Shown piece after piece: positions 25,473 to 33,010 of a DNA stretch of 35,191 bases (positions are counted from its first letter, which is position 1; each line of letters opens with the position of its first letter). The position numbers and the translations under genes were made by a program. Below the pieces are notes generated by a model. That model saw only the letters and a program-made list of their open reading frames with translations. It did no database searches and was not told the origin of the DNA. The stretch spans positions 1 through 35,191 of the forward strand of contig JAZRUG010000040.1 in the NCBI GenBank assembly GCA_045652425.1, in the 5' to 3' direction. Source of the stretch: RGIG1995 sp045652425. Lineage in GTDB: Bacteria > Bacillota > Clostridia > Oscillospirales > CAG-272.

Positions 25473-26111
25473 AAAACAATACCTCTATGCATTTATTATA
25501 ACTCCGCACAGCCCGAGGAAGATTCCAAAGGAGTAAAACATTAGATAGTAATTTTCAAAATACTATCTATAAATAAAATTATACCTCTATATGCTTATTA
25601 AAAGTCTGCATAGACCAAGGAAGATTCCAAAGGTGGAAAACCTTTGGTCGTTTTGGGGGCATGGGGTTCAAAGGGGTGGGGGAATCGAAACCCCCAGCCC
25701 CTTTGTGCCTTCTTTGCAATACTTTCTTGGCACCAAGAAAGTATGAAAAAAAGAAAAAGATAGAGTTTTTTTGAAACAATATCTCTATGATATATGTTTA
25801 ATTTTTCTAAACAAATGTATCTATAAAAAATTACACTCTTTTAGATTTCTCTTGGTTACTTTCTTTCCGTAAAGAAAGTAACCAAAGAAGACGTAAAGGG
25901 AGGAGGCGGTAACACCGCAGGAGAAAACTGGTTCGTACAAGTCAATTAAGTTCTTTATTGAGTTTGAAGAACCCGAGATTTCGTCTCGCGTGGCGAGCGA
26001 TTCTCCCCCTCCCTTTAAACCCTCCCTCTTAAAACGGCCAAAGGTTTTCCACCTTTGGAATCTTCCTTTTGTTTGTGCGGACTTTTAGTAAATGCATAGA
26101 GGTAATGTTTT
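25473..26111. mobile_element. 639-bp foldback element without a gene (MITE-like)
   Basis: The ends are a 23-bp inverted repeat with one mismatch (25473-25495 with 26089-26111). A second, longer inner pair (25618-25653 with 26031-26066) is nearly perfect over 36 bp. The left arm is present in two degenerate tandem copies (25473-25540 and 25578-25654), with a third fragment near 25773. The interior is full of hairpins: AGATAGTA/TACTATCT, a G/C-rich stem at 25670-25704, ACTTTCTTGGCACCAAGAAAGT at about 25720-25742, and a 15-bp stem around 25853-25886. No credible reading frame exists. This accounts for the whole gene-free stretch between DUF896 and GDPD. Confidence 0.7.
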
Positions 26112-26116
26112 ATTTG

Positions 26117-26926
26117 TTATGATAGTATTCTTTCAAAGATTGCGCACTCTTGATTTTTCAAAGCCGTATCAAAATCGTTTTTGTTATTAACTGTCCAAAC
26201 GAATTTCGGTGCTTTATATAGTTTGGTTGTAAGTATAACTGGAATTGAATTTCTGTCTTTTTGATTAAATGCGATAAAATTCGGCTTTGCAAGAAAATTA
26301 AAAGCCATAAAGGTCAAAATGATATTCAAAACCGAATACTTTTTCTTATCTCTGCAAACGTTTGTATAGAGCTGACCGCAAAAGGCGTTTGGGAGATTTT
26401 TTTTTATAGCTTTAATAAGCAAAGGATTAAAGGACTCAATGCAGTAATCACCGTTATATTCACGTAGAATATCTGCAACTTTTTCGCAAAGAGCCGTATC
26501 AAGATTTTCGCCTTTTAATTCAACAAGCAAGGGAACTTTACCGTTGACAAGTTCAAGCACTTGCTTAAAAGTAGGAATAGTTTCGTTAGTTCCGTTAAGT
26601 GTAAGCTTTTGCAATTCTTCAGAGGTTACCTCGGACAGTTTTTTGTAGATACCGGTCATACGGTTAAGCGTATAATCGTGAAATACCATAACGTTTGCAT
26701 CTTTTGAAAGTTGCACGTCAAGCTCGATTCCGTAACTGTGTTCGACCGCATTTTTAAAGGCTGCTAAAGAGTTTTCGGGAATATCAGCATTATGAAGTCC
26801 ACGATGTGCGTAGTTGCAGAGCAACTTTTGATTAATATTTTTATACTTTTTCGGTTTAACAAAAACCAAAGAATATAATAGAACGAGAAGTACAATAACA
26901 ACTAAAATAACAAGATAATAAATCAT
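26117..26926 (-). CDS. Membrane-anchored glycerophosphodiester phosphodiesterase
   Basis: 269 residues. A single N-terminal membrane helix (about 2-24) is followed by a GDPD barrel: AHRGLHNADIPENSLAAF, GIELDVQLSKD, FHDYTLNRMTG and LLVELKGEN, which supply the His, Glu, Asp and second His and Glu of the metal and acid-base site. It would release glycerol 3-phosphate from glycerophosphodiesters such as deacylated lipids. The ATG lies 4 nt after the stop of the MFS transporter, so the two are one minus-strand unit; uptake and hydrolysis of a shared substrate is an inference. The mobile-like foldback element abuts its 3' end. Confidence 0.88.
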   Translation of the reverse strand: MIYYLVILVVIVLLVLLYSLVFVKPKKYKNINQKLLCNYAHRGLHNADIPENSLAAFKNAVEHSYGIELDVQLSKDANVMVFHDYTLNRMTGIYKKLSEVTSEELQKLTLNGTNETIPTFKQVLELVNGKVPLLVELKGENLDTALCEKVADILREYNGDYCIESFNPLLIKAIKKNLPNAFCGQLYTNVCRDKKKYSVLNIILTFMAFNFLAKPNFIAFNQKDRNSIPVILTTKLYKAPKFVWTVNNKNDFDTALKNQECAIFERILS

Positions 26927-26929
26927 ATT

Positions 26930-28327
26930 TTAATCAACGTCCAAAGCTTCGAGTTTGCTTTTTTTAGGAATGGGTTTAGAGTCGCCGTGCTTAACGAACA
27001 ACATTGTTACAAATGAGAATACGACGAAAGCCGTACCGAATGCGAAGAACATATATCTCATACCGATAAGGTCGTAGAGGAACCCCGAGAAAATGGGAGC
27101 GACGATTTGGGCCGCCATAGAAGCGGTGTAGTAATAGCCGGTGTATTTACCGACGTCGCCGCCTTTTGCAAGTTCAACGACCATAGGGAAGGAGTTAACG
27201 TTAATGGTAGCCCAACCGATACCCGCCAAGCTAAATACGGGGTACATAATAACTTCGGGGGTATTAGGTGTAACGAAATTACCGATAAAGAAAGCAGATG
27301 CAAGAATAATGATACCTGCGAGAATAGTTTTTCTTCTGCCGAATTTAGAAGAGAGCATGCCGAGAGGAATATAGGAAACAATAGCGGCCGCCTGTGCGAT
27401 GATAAGCGTGAAATTGAAATCAAAACCGAGGATATTTGTAGCGTATACGGAATATTTGCTCGTAATTGAGTTGTAACCGATATACCAAAGCGCAACGGAT
27501 GCGAGTATGAGGAGCAGAGAAGTTAATTCACCTTTAGAGAGTTTACGAGAAGCATCGCCTTTGCTTGTTTCTTCCGTTTCGAGTAACTTTGACTGTTCTT
27601 CCATTTCTTCAGCCCATTTGTTTTCTTTAACCGAAAGAATAAAGATGATGAAGCCAACGAGCATTACGGCGCATACAGCAATAACGTAACCCGTATATTC
27701 CATATAGTAGTTTTTAGACGTAGCGAATACCATACCGAGGACAAGAACGATAATACCGCCGGCAGTTCCGGTAAGGTTGATTATAGCGTTAGCCTTTGAA
27801 CGAAGAGGCTTAACAGTAACGTCAGGCATAAGCGCGACTGCAGGTGAACGGAAAGTCGCCATAGCGATAAGCACTACGAGAACCGTTGCGATAAACCCAA
27901 TCAAGGGCAGAGGATTTTGCATAGTCAGTTCAAGTGTAAGTTGTCTTACGTGTTCTGAATATTCAGCCGCGGTCATAGCACCTTGCTGAATATCGGGAAT
28001 ACCTGCGGCGACAACCTTTGCGAGTTGGTAGTTGTCAATGAAAGTAAGAGCAATAAAGAAGATAATAGAAGCGATGGTGCCAAAGAAGATAAAAGGAGTT
28101 CTTTTGCCGTACTTGGTGTTGGTTTTGTCCGAGATAGCGCCAAAGATAGGGAGCATAAATACAGCCAAAACGTTGTCGATAGACATAACAGCACCCGAAG
28201 CCGCTTGAGTCAGACCGAAGTGATTGGTAAGAATAAGGGGAATTATGGCGTCGTATGCTTGCCAGAAAGCAAGTATAAGAAAGAAAGCCATACCCACAAG
28301 AAGAGTACGTTTGTAATTAAGTTTCAT
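26930..28327 (-). CDS. MFS transporter (SLC45/GPH-like)
   Basis: 465 residues from MKLNYKRTLLVG. The frame is open 28 codons further, but ATG 28327 has AGGAA 6-8 nt upstream and matches the family N-terminus. About twelve hydrophobic helices are visible. The first loop has GAISDKTNTKYGKRTPFI, the MFS loop 2-3 motif in the form typical of SLC45- and GPH-like sugar carriers. A central cytoplasmic loop is rich in Glu and Lys. Substrate unknown; many relatives move disaccharides or glucosides, while the downstream GDPD hints at a glycerophospho compound. Its own sigma-A promoter lies upstream. Confidence 0.85.
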   Translation of the reverse strand: MKLNYKRTLLVGMAFFLILAFWQAYDAIIPLILTNHFGLTQAASGAVMSIDNVLAVFMLPIFGAISDKTNTKYGKRTPFIFFGTIASIIFFIALTFIDNYQLAKVVAAGIPDIQQGAMTAAEYSEHVRQLTLELTMQNPLPLIGFIATVLVVLIAMATFRSPAVALMPDVTVKPLRSKANAIINLTGTAGGIIVLVLGMVFATSKNYYMEYTGYVIAVCAVMLVGFIIFILSVKENKWAEEMEEQSKLLETEETSKGDASRKLSKGELTSLLLILASVALWYIGYNSITSKYSVYATNILGFDFNFTLIIAQAAAIVSYIPLGMLSSKFGRRKTILAGIIILASAFFIGNFVTPNTPEVIMYPVFSLAGIGWATINVNSFPMVVELAKGGDVGKYTGYYYTASMAAQIVAPIFSGFLYDLIGMRYMFFAFGTAFVVFSFVTMLFVKHGDSKPIPKKSKLEALDVD

Positions 28328-28360
28328 ACATAGTTCCTCGCAAAAAAATCTTTTTATAAT

Positions 28361-28389
28361 ATTATACCATATACTATCAAAAAAATCAA
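28361..28389 (-). promoter_or_regulatory. Sigma-A promoter of the MFS-GDPD operon
   Basis: Minus strand: TTGATT (complement of 28384-28389), a 17-nt spacer, and TATAAT (complement of 28361-28366), 34 nt before the start codon. Confidence 0.7.
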
Positions 28390-28412
28390 TTAAAGACATA
28401 AAAAGGAACAAA

Positions 28413-28455
28413 ACAAAAAGCGATAGTAGAATAATGTGAGTTATAAACTATCGCT
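28413..28455 (-). terminator. Terminator after the esterase gene
   Basis: On the minus strand AGCGATAGT (complement of 28447-28455) pairs with ACTATCGCT (complement of 28419-28427), with a 19-nt loop. TTTTTGTTTTG follows. It separates the esterase from the MFS operon. Confidence 0.75.
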
Positions 28456-28477
28456 AATAATATATTATTGCTAAAAA

Positions 28478-29257
28478 TTATTTTCCAAAGAAGAACTCAA
28501 GCACGTCTTGAATATGCAAGTCCCACCATTTCCAAGAGTGGTCCCCCTCGGATTCTTTAAAAACGTGAGGGATATTATTCTCGGTTAGAAAACGCGAATA
28601 ATCTCTGTTACATTTAATTATTACGTCTTCGCTTCCGCACCACAGAAAAAATTTTGGGAAAGAGGTATTATTCTCTACAAGTTTTTTTGCAAGAGCATAA
28701 AGATCGTTTTCGCTACCCTCAAGTGCCAACGCATCGGGCAAATCGAAGCCAAAATTAGCGCGCCATTCTTTGATATTGGTGGGCCTGCCTTTTCGTGTAA
28801 TATCAAGAGAACCCGAGAGGGAGGCACAACCTGCGTAATTTTCGGGGTATGTTAATGCTACTTTCAAAGCGCCGTAACCGCCCATAGAAAGACCGGCAAC
28901 GAAGTTATTTTCGCGTTTTGACGATATACCTTTAAAATAACTACGACAAACTTCGGGAAGTTCTTTAGCGGCAAAAGTAAAATAATTTACACCGTAAGCA
29001 GTATCGGAATACCAGCTCCTTGCGACACTCGGCATAACTACTGCAATTTTATATTTCTTTGCATATCTTTCGATAGGGGTATTGCGGAGCCAAGCGTTGC
29101 AGTCGTCGGTAAGACCGTGCAAGAGGTAGAGGGTTTTGTATTCGCCCTCGGGGGAGCCGACGCCCTCGTGTGATTTAGGAATTTCGGGGAGTATAACGTT
29201 GAGCGTAACGTGTTGCCCCAAAGCCTTTGAATAATAGTGCATTTCAAACAGAGCCAT
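28478..29257 (-). CDS. Alpha/beta-hydrolase esterase (tributyrin/acetyl esterase-like)
   Basis: 259 residues. The catalytic triad can be read as Ser124 in GLSMGGYGA, Asp211 in CGSEDV and His240 in EGDHSW, with the oxyanion region LLHGLTDD at about 45-52. The layout is that of the esterase-D / EstA / S-formylglutathione hydrolase-like family: short-chain acyl or acetyl-xylan type esters in many gut Clostridia. There is no signal peptide, so it acts in the cytoplasm. Single-gene unit with its own promoter and terminator. The substrate is not determined. Confidence 0.87.
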   Translation of the reverse strand: MALFEMHYYSKALGQHVTLNVILPEIPKSHEGVGSPEGEYKTLYLLHGLTDDCNAWLRNTPIERYAKKYKIAVVMPSVARSWYSDTAYGVNYFTFAAKELPEVCRSYFKGISSKRENNFVAGLSMGGYGALKVALTYPENYAGCASLSGSLDITRKGRPTNIKEWRANFGFDLPDALALEGSENDLYALAKKLVENNTSFPKFFLWCGSEDVIIKCNRDYSRFLTENNIPHVFKESEGDHSWKWWDLHIQDVLEFFFGK

Positions 29258-29284
29258 AAAAATTTACCGCCTTTCCATAAGGGT

Positions 29285-29312
29285 ATTATAGCATAGGAAA
29301 AGAAAATTTCAA
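29285..29312 (-). promoter_or_regulatory. Promoter of the esterase gene
   Basis: Minus strand: TTGAAA (complement of 29307-29312), a 16-nt spacer, and TATAAT (complement of 29285-29290) with an upstream TGC, about 28 nt before the ATG. Confidence 0.6.
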
Positions 29313-29366
29313 GAGAAAAAACAATTAAATTTTTATGTATCGGTGTGTTTTGAGTGCAAATAAGGC

Positions 29367-30296
29367 TTAATTTCCAATACCTTTTGATGAAGTTTTGTAG
29401 GAGTCGGGAATTTCGGGAGTTTGGAATACTGCTTTTGCTGCAGCTTGACGAAGTGTAGCCGCATCTTCGACTGTCAATGCCCCCTTATAGTTAACGTCGC
29501 TGACGTTTACTTTGAATATTTTTGCAAAGAGAGTACAAGCAGCCAAATAACTACCCGAATACGACGGATGAGATTTATCTTCATTATAGATTTCGATATT
29601 GCTGTTTCCGGTGTAAATATCATAGAAAGCCAATCCCGCATGTGCAACGGGGATATTAAGCTCGTTTCCGATTGCGGAATAAGCCGCCGCAAGCTTCCAG
29701 GTCATACTTTCGTTTGTCCAACCGTTTGTAGTTAATGTAGAGCTACCCGTTTTACGGCCCCAAGTAGAATAGAGAATAGGTTCAGCGCCGCTTGCGCGAA
29801 TACGAGCTGCCAAGTTGCGTACTGCGCTGTAAAATTCGGAGACAGAGCTTGTGGCAGGGCGAGAGCTCTGTTCCTGCAAAATAACGAAGTCATATTTCTG
29901 TGTACCCGTCAAAGCTTTTTCTACCATAGCTCCGTAGGTATCGGTAGGGTCAGCCATTGATTTTAGTGTATATCCGCCGCTTGTAATTGCGGCAACTTTT
30001 ACGTTATATCCCGCAGATTTTGCAAGAGCTCTGAAAATATCTGTAGGCATATCGGAGTAGTAGGTGTAGCTGTTTCCGATAAATAGGATTGAATAGATTG
30101 ATTTTTTCATAGGTTTTTCCTCACTTTCGGGTATTTTTTCTTCAGTGATTGCATCTGTTGCAGCATCTGTGCTTATAACCGACTCGGGTTCATTCGTGGT
30201 GTCGGGCGTATCGCTTGACAGCTCATTTTTTGAACATCCCGCAAAGGTCAACAAAACAATTGCCAATACAAAACAAACAATAAATCGAAGCTTCAT
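29367..30296 (-). CDS. SGNH-family esterase lipoprotein
   Basis: 309 residues. A lipoprotein signal ends at Cys21 (TFAGC), followed by a Thr/Glu/Asp-rich linker to about residue 63. The SGNH hydrolase has block I GNSYT with Ser76, a Gly in TSGGYT near 106-110, LQEQSSRP near 140-147, and Asp240-x-x-His243 in NEDKSHPSYSG. The full set Ser-Gly-Asn/Gln-Asp/His suggests an active deacylase anchored on the cell surface, resembling DUF4886-type proteins that act on glycans; the substrate is inferred. A second Ser/Thr patch of 33 residues after Cys21 is a flexible spacer. Divergent from the LysR gene, which probably controls it. Confidence 0.8.
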   Translation of the reverse strand: MKLRFIVCFVLAIVLLTFAGCSKNELSSDTPDTTNEPESVISTDAATDAITEEKIPESEEKPMKKSIYSILFIGNSYTYYSDMPTDIFRALAKSAGYNVKVAAITSGGYTLKSMADPTDTYGAMVEKALTGTQKYDFVILQEQSSRPATSSVSEFYSAVRNLAARIRASGAEPILYSTWGRKTGSSTLTTNGWTNESMTWKLAAAYSAIGNELNIPVAHAGLAFYDIYTGNSNIEIYNEDKSHPSYSGSYLAACTLFAKIFKVNVSDVNYKGALTVEDAATLRQAAAKAVFQTPEIPDSYKTSSKGIGN

Positions 30297-30332
30297 AAAG
30301 TTCCTCTCCTTTTGTGCTTTTTAAACTTCCTC

Positions 30333-30364
30333 TTGATTGTATCACAATGTTGTGTTATAATCAA
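30333..30364. promoter_or_regulatory. Overlapping divergent promoters inside a LysR palindrome
   Basis: An interrupted palindrome (arms 30333-30347 and 30350-30364, 13 of 15 positions matching) is bounded by TTGATT on both strands. Rightward: TTGATT 30333-30338, 17 nt, TATAAT 30356-30361, for lysR. Leftward: TTGATT (complement of 30359-30364), 17 nt, TACAAT (complement of 30336-30341), for the SGNH lipoprotein. The -35 of each overlaps the -10 of the other, so both cannot be bound by polymerase at once. The dyad also contains a T-N11-A LysR box. Confidence 0.75.
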
Positions 30365-30417
30365 ATATATATTTAATGATGATTTTATAGACTGATGTTT
30401 ATAATGTAGGAGTCGAT

Positions 30418-31386
30418 ATGGAACTTTCGCAAAAATACGTATATACAGTTTGGAAAGAGGAGAGCTTTTCAAAAGCGGCAAAGAAGTTGTACATTTCACA
30501 GCCGTCTTTGAGTGCGACGGTTGCAAAGCTTGAGGGAGAATTGGGGTTTCCGGTATTTGACCGTTCCACCCACCCGATTACAACAACTGCCAAAGGGAGA
30601 ATATATTTAAATTATTTGCAAGAGGTGGACGAAGCGGAAATACAGCTTAATGCACGACTTTCGGCGGCAAACGATATGTCGCAGGGAAACTTGACTGTGG
30701 GGGGCAATATAGCTTTTGCGCAAATTGTATTTCCTGCGGTATGCCGACTGTTTAGCCAAAAATACCCCAAGGTTAGTCTATCGTTGGATACCAATGCATC
30801 GGATGAAAAGCTGAGAAACCGATTAATAGATATGCATTTTACGTTATATCCAAAGGAGAACGAATACACTGTTATCCCCATAAGAGAGGAAAGGCTTTTT
30901 GTTGCCATACACAAAAACCACCCTGCCGCAAAAGCGATAAGCGACTATGCGTTATCTTTTGAGGAGCTTGTGGGAGGTAAGATTTCCCCCGAACATGAAA
31001 TTAAGGATATGACACTTCTTTCGGATGTACCGTTTATAAAATCGGGCAATGTATCAGACTCGGACAAAAGACTTTCGATGATATTGAAAGAACATCTTAC
31101 TGCGCAATATACCGTAATAAATTCAAGGACGTTTGATGCGAGGTACAGAATGATGCAACAAGAGCTTGGCGCAATTTTTGCATCAGATTTTTATCTAAAG
31201 CAGTTTCCGGGGGAGCGAGATAGGCAGTATTATTTTGCGCTTCAAACGCCGTATTCATATAGAACGACCTATCTGCAGTATCGAAAAGACTTGAGTGGTC
31301 AAAAGTTAGTAGATGAATTTATCGCGACTGTTCTTGAATATTGCAAATCCAATTATGATATATGCAGTGATAAGGTCGTTTTTTGA
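30418..31386 (+). CDS. LysR-family transcriptional regulator
   Basis: 322 residues. The N-terminal winged helix-turn-helix is EESFSKAAKKLYISQPSLSATVAKLEGELGFPVFDRS (about 13-50), the usual LysR start. A helical linker follows, and then an effector-binding domain (about 92-300). Ligand cannot be inferred. AGGAG precedes the ATG. It is divergent from the SGNH lipoprotein, with both promoters embedded in the same dyad, which is the ordinary arrangement for a LysR protein that represses itself and controls its neighbour. No obvious terminator follows; a foldback element begins 102 nt later. Confidence 0.92.
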   Translation: MELSQKYVYTVWKEESFSKAAKKLYISQPSLSATVAKLEGELGFPVFDRSTHPITTTAKGRIYLNYLQEVDEAEIQLNARLSAANDMSQGNLTVGGNIAFAQIVFPAVCRLFSQKYPKVSLSLDTNASDEKLRNRLIDMHFTLYPKENEYTVIPIREERLFVAIHKNHPAAKAISDYALSFEELVGGKISPEHEIKDMTLLSDVPFIKSGNVSDSDKRLSMILKEHLTAQYTVINSRTFDARYRMMQQELGAIFASDFYLKQFPGERDRQYYFALQTPYSYRTTYLQYRKDLSGQKLVDEFIATVLEYCKSNYDICSDKVVF

Positions 31387-31487
31387 TTATAACAATATTA
31401 AAACAAAGATAAGGGGTGTCTAATTAGCGAAAAAACCGCTTTTGAGTCAGCCCTAAATTTAAGAATAAAAATAGAAAAGAGAGAAAG

Positions 31488-31765
31488 ACGACCTCATCCG
31501 ACTCACCGCATAAGAAAAGTGATAGTCGATTATAAAATTGCGGTGAGCCACCTTCTCCCACCGGAGAAGGTACAAAGTCAAATCCTGCCGTTTGCTTCTA
31601 TAGTCTAAGTTATTCAAAAAATATATCCGATGTCTTTTGGGATCAATATTCAGAGCAATCAAGAAACTTGCTCTAACAAAAACCTTCTCCGGTGGGAGAA
31701 GGTGTCGAGGCAGTGTACAAATAGTATTTGATATATTACTTTGCTGCCGAGACGGATGAGGTCGT
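31488..31765. mobile_element. 278-bp foldback element (MITE-like)
   Basis: Terminal inverted repeats are perfect over 13 bp (ACGACCTCATCCG at 31488-31500 and its complement at 31753-31765). Inside are two exact reverse-complement copies of a 22-bp hairpin (31549-31570 and 31683-31704), each itself CCTTCTCC...GGAGAAGG. An additional CTCACCGC/GCGGTGAG arm lies at 31502-31547. No coding frame is credible. With the sequences to 32000 this explains the gap downstream of lysR. Confidence 0.65.
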
Positions 31766-31802
31766 ATATATTAATTAATGAATAGTGAATAATACAACAA
31801 AA

Positions 31803-31838
31803 AAAAAGAAAGACACCACTAAAGTGATGTCTTTCTTT
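31803..31838 (-). terminator. Terminator-type hairpin after tRNA-like repeat A
   Basis: GACATCAC and GTGGTGTC on the minus strand (31811-31830) form an 8-bp stem with one G-U pair and a TTTA loop, with an A tract before and TTTCTTTTTTT after. The same hairpin follows the real tRNA-Gln (33129-33167). Confidence 0.75.
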
Positions 31839-31840
31839 TA

Positions 31841-31956
31841 TGGCTGCGGAACTAGGATTCGGTCTCGCGCGACCTACGTGCTCGGTCTTCCTCGGCTCTT
31901 GACAGTCCACCGGACTGTCAATTCACTCCCGATTCCCCTTCGAATCCTAGTATTCA
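31841..31956 (-). repeat. tRNA-Gln 3'-end mimic repeat, copy A
   Basis: 116 bp, 114 identical to copy B at 33011-33126. Read on the minus strand it ends with exactly the last 21 nt of the tRNA-Gln gene (T-loop 3' half, acceptor 3' strand, discriminator, CCA). Its 5' end ACTAGGATTCG pairs with the terminal CGAATCCTAGT, closing a stem, and inside sits TTGACAGTCC-GGT-GGACTGTCAA, a perfect 10-bp hairpin. There is no tRNA 5' half and no anticodon arm. It is flanked by terminator hairpins on both sides. Confidence 0.75.
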
Positions 31957-31964
31957 AATAAAAA

Positions 31965-31997
31965 AATAAAGATACCACCAAAGTGATATCTTTTTTT
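31965..31997 (-). terminator. Terminator after the zinc-ribbon gene
   Basis: GATATCAC and GTGGTATC on the minus strand (31971-31990) form a stem with loop TTTG, flanked by an A tract and TTTATTTTTTT. It closes the four-helix-bundle/zinc-ribbon unit and is a diverged copy of the hairpin behind tRNA-Gln. Confidence 0.8.
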
Positions 31998-32023
31998 ATG
32001 TTTAACGACCGAAATAGATGATA

Positions 32024-32320
32024 TTACTTTTTTTTACAAAAACCTTTTCTTCCGCAATTAGGACATTTAACAACCCTTTTGTCATTATAATGAATGCAAA
32101 CGGAAATCTGATACCATTTGGGTTTAAACTCTGTTTTACATTCGGGACAAGTGTATGTTTTCGATATAATAGCAAGGTATAAAGAAATAAATATAACTGT
32201 AATTGGGATAGCGATAAAATACCACGGAACATCAATTGTTGTTGTAAACCAGTTGATTTTACAAGAACATAAAATGGTTGTTGAACAAAAAAGAATTAAC
32301 GAAAGTAATATTTTTTTCAT
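32024..32320 (-). CDS. Small membrane or lipoprotein with zinc ribbon
   Basis: 98 residues. A hydrophobic N-terminus (KKILLSLILFCSTTILCSC) ends in a possible lipobox, and a second hydrophobic segment (VPWYFIAIPITVIFISLYLAII) follows near 32-52. The C-terminal part has two CxxC knuckles, CPECKTEF and CPNCGRKG, forming a zinc ribbon in the cytoplasm or at the membrane face. No family was recognised. It begins 31 nt after the four-helix-bundle gene and shares its transcript and terminator. The preceding AGAGGT is the ribosome site. Confidence 0.6.
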   Translation of the reverse strand: MKKILLSLILFCSTTILCSCKINWFTTTIDVPWYFIAIPITVIFISLYLAIISKTYTCPECKTEFKPKWYQISVCIHYNDKRVVKCPNCGRKGFCKKK

Positions 32321-32351
32321 AATTTAACCTCTTTTCTAAGTTCATTGAAAT

Positions 32352-32708
32352 TTATCTTTTTATGTTTGCTTTTGCTGTCTGAATAGAGCGCACAAGCAAA
32401 AATCTTATGGTCGAACATTTCTTATCAAGCGATTTGTGTCTTACTTCGTCTATATATTCACTTTTCCAAAGCATTTCAATCCATTTACTTGTTTCGTTTG
32501 TTTCTTTGAGCGCAATTTCGAGCTTTGCAATAAAATCGGCGCGGCTATGGGCATATTTGCTTTCGGCAATATTTGCACATATACTTGTTGCACTTCTGCC
32601 GATTTGATTGGAGATAACTGTTTCGTGCTTCGAACGTAATTCTTTTGTTAATTTCAAAACCTCTACGGATAATTCCATAGACAGATCACCAAGCTTATCT
32701 TCTTTCAT
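32352..32708 (-). CDS. Four-helix bundle protein (S23/IVP, TIGR02436-like)
   Basis: 118 residues from MKEDKLGDLSMELSVEVLKL; a GTG two codons upstream is an alternative. The sequence is nearly all helix, with SNQIGRSATSICANIAESKYAHSRADFIAKLEIALKETNETSKWIEML in the middle. This is the diagnostic block of the family encoded in 23S rRNA intervening sequences and, as bAvd, in diversity-generating retroelements. Stand-alone copies are common in Clostridia and their job is unknown; pentameric basic barrels that bind nucleic acid are known for relatives. A consensus promoter lies between it and the hairpin array upstream. No reverse transcriptase or rRNA gene is in the window. Confidence 0.85.
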   Translation of the reverse strand: MKEDKLGDLSMELSVEVLKLTKELRSKHETVISNQIGRSATSICANIAESKYAHSRADFIAKLEIALKETNETSKWIEMLWKSEYIDEVRHKSLDKKCSTIRFLLVRSIQTAKANIKR

Positions 32709-32732
32709 AACCACACCGCCTTTCTCTAATCA

Positions 32733-32761
32733 ATTATACCATGCGTTCGGTTAAAAATCAA
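32733..32761 (-). promoter_or_regulatory. Sigma-A promoter of the four-helix-bundle/zinc-ribbon unit
   Basis: Minus strand: TTGATT (complement of 32756-32761), a 17-nt spacer, and TATAAT (complement of 32733-32738), about 24 nt before the ATG. The hairpin array lies upstream of this promoter, outside the transcript. Confidence 0.7.
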
Positions 32762-32801
32762 CTACAAATCAGTAATCCAAACAAACGGTTATAACTCCGT
32801 T

Positions 32802-32974
32802 TGCGCGAAGTGCAACATCGTTGGGCGTAAGCCCACATCATTTGCAACTTGTTGCAACATCATTTGAGGTAACCCCTCAACCTCGTTCATTTGTGCCGCA
32901 AGCGGCAATGATGTTGAGATAAAGCTCAAAAGATGTTGCGGGTACCACGCAAATGATGTTGTGCTTATCGGCAC
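32802..32974. repeat. Array of eight hairpins joined by ACATCATTTG-like linkers
   Basis: Short hairpins at 32802-32814, 32822-32835 (TGGGC-GTAA-GCCCA), 32844-32855, 32864-32880, 32894-32907 (TGCCGC-AA-GCGGCA), 32914-32929, 32937-32951 and 32961-32974. They are separated by 7-12 nt linkers. Left of the centre the linkers read ACATCATTTG; right of it they read the complement, CAAATGATGT or close. The hairpin stems differ in sequence, so structure is conserved rather than sequence. Left and right linkers can pair to make one branched tree. Not a CRISPR and not coding. A terminator hairpin follows at 32981. Confidence 0.75.
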
Positions 32975-32980
32975 AAATAA

Positions 32981-33010
32981 AAAAATCCAACTCATACGAG
33001 TTGGATTTTT
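32981..33010. terminator. Terminator-type hairpin between the array and tRNA-like repeat B
   Basis: ATCCAACTC (32985-32993) and GAGTTGGAT (32998-33006) form a 9-bp stem with a 4-nt loop, an A tract on the left and a T tract on the right. It works in either orientation: after the repeat on the minus strand, or after the array on the plus strand. Confidence 0.8.

Noticed and set aside
31659..31910. Short minus-strand frame starting MDCQEPRKTE
   Set aside because: It is a translation of tRNA-mimic repeat A and the terminator behind it. The same start appears in repeat B (32877-33080), and both are explained by the repeat rather than by a gene.
32802..32974. CRISPR array
   Set aside because: The repeated parts are only about 10 nt and reverse orientation at the centre, the intervals are self-complementary hairpins, and no cas gene is present.
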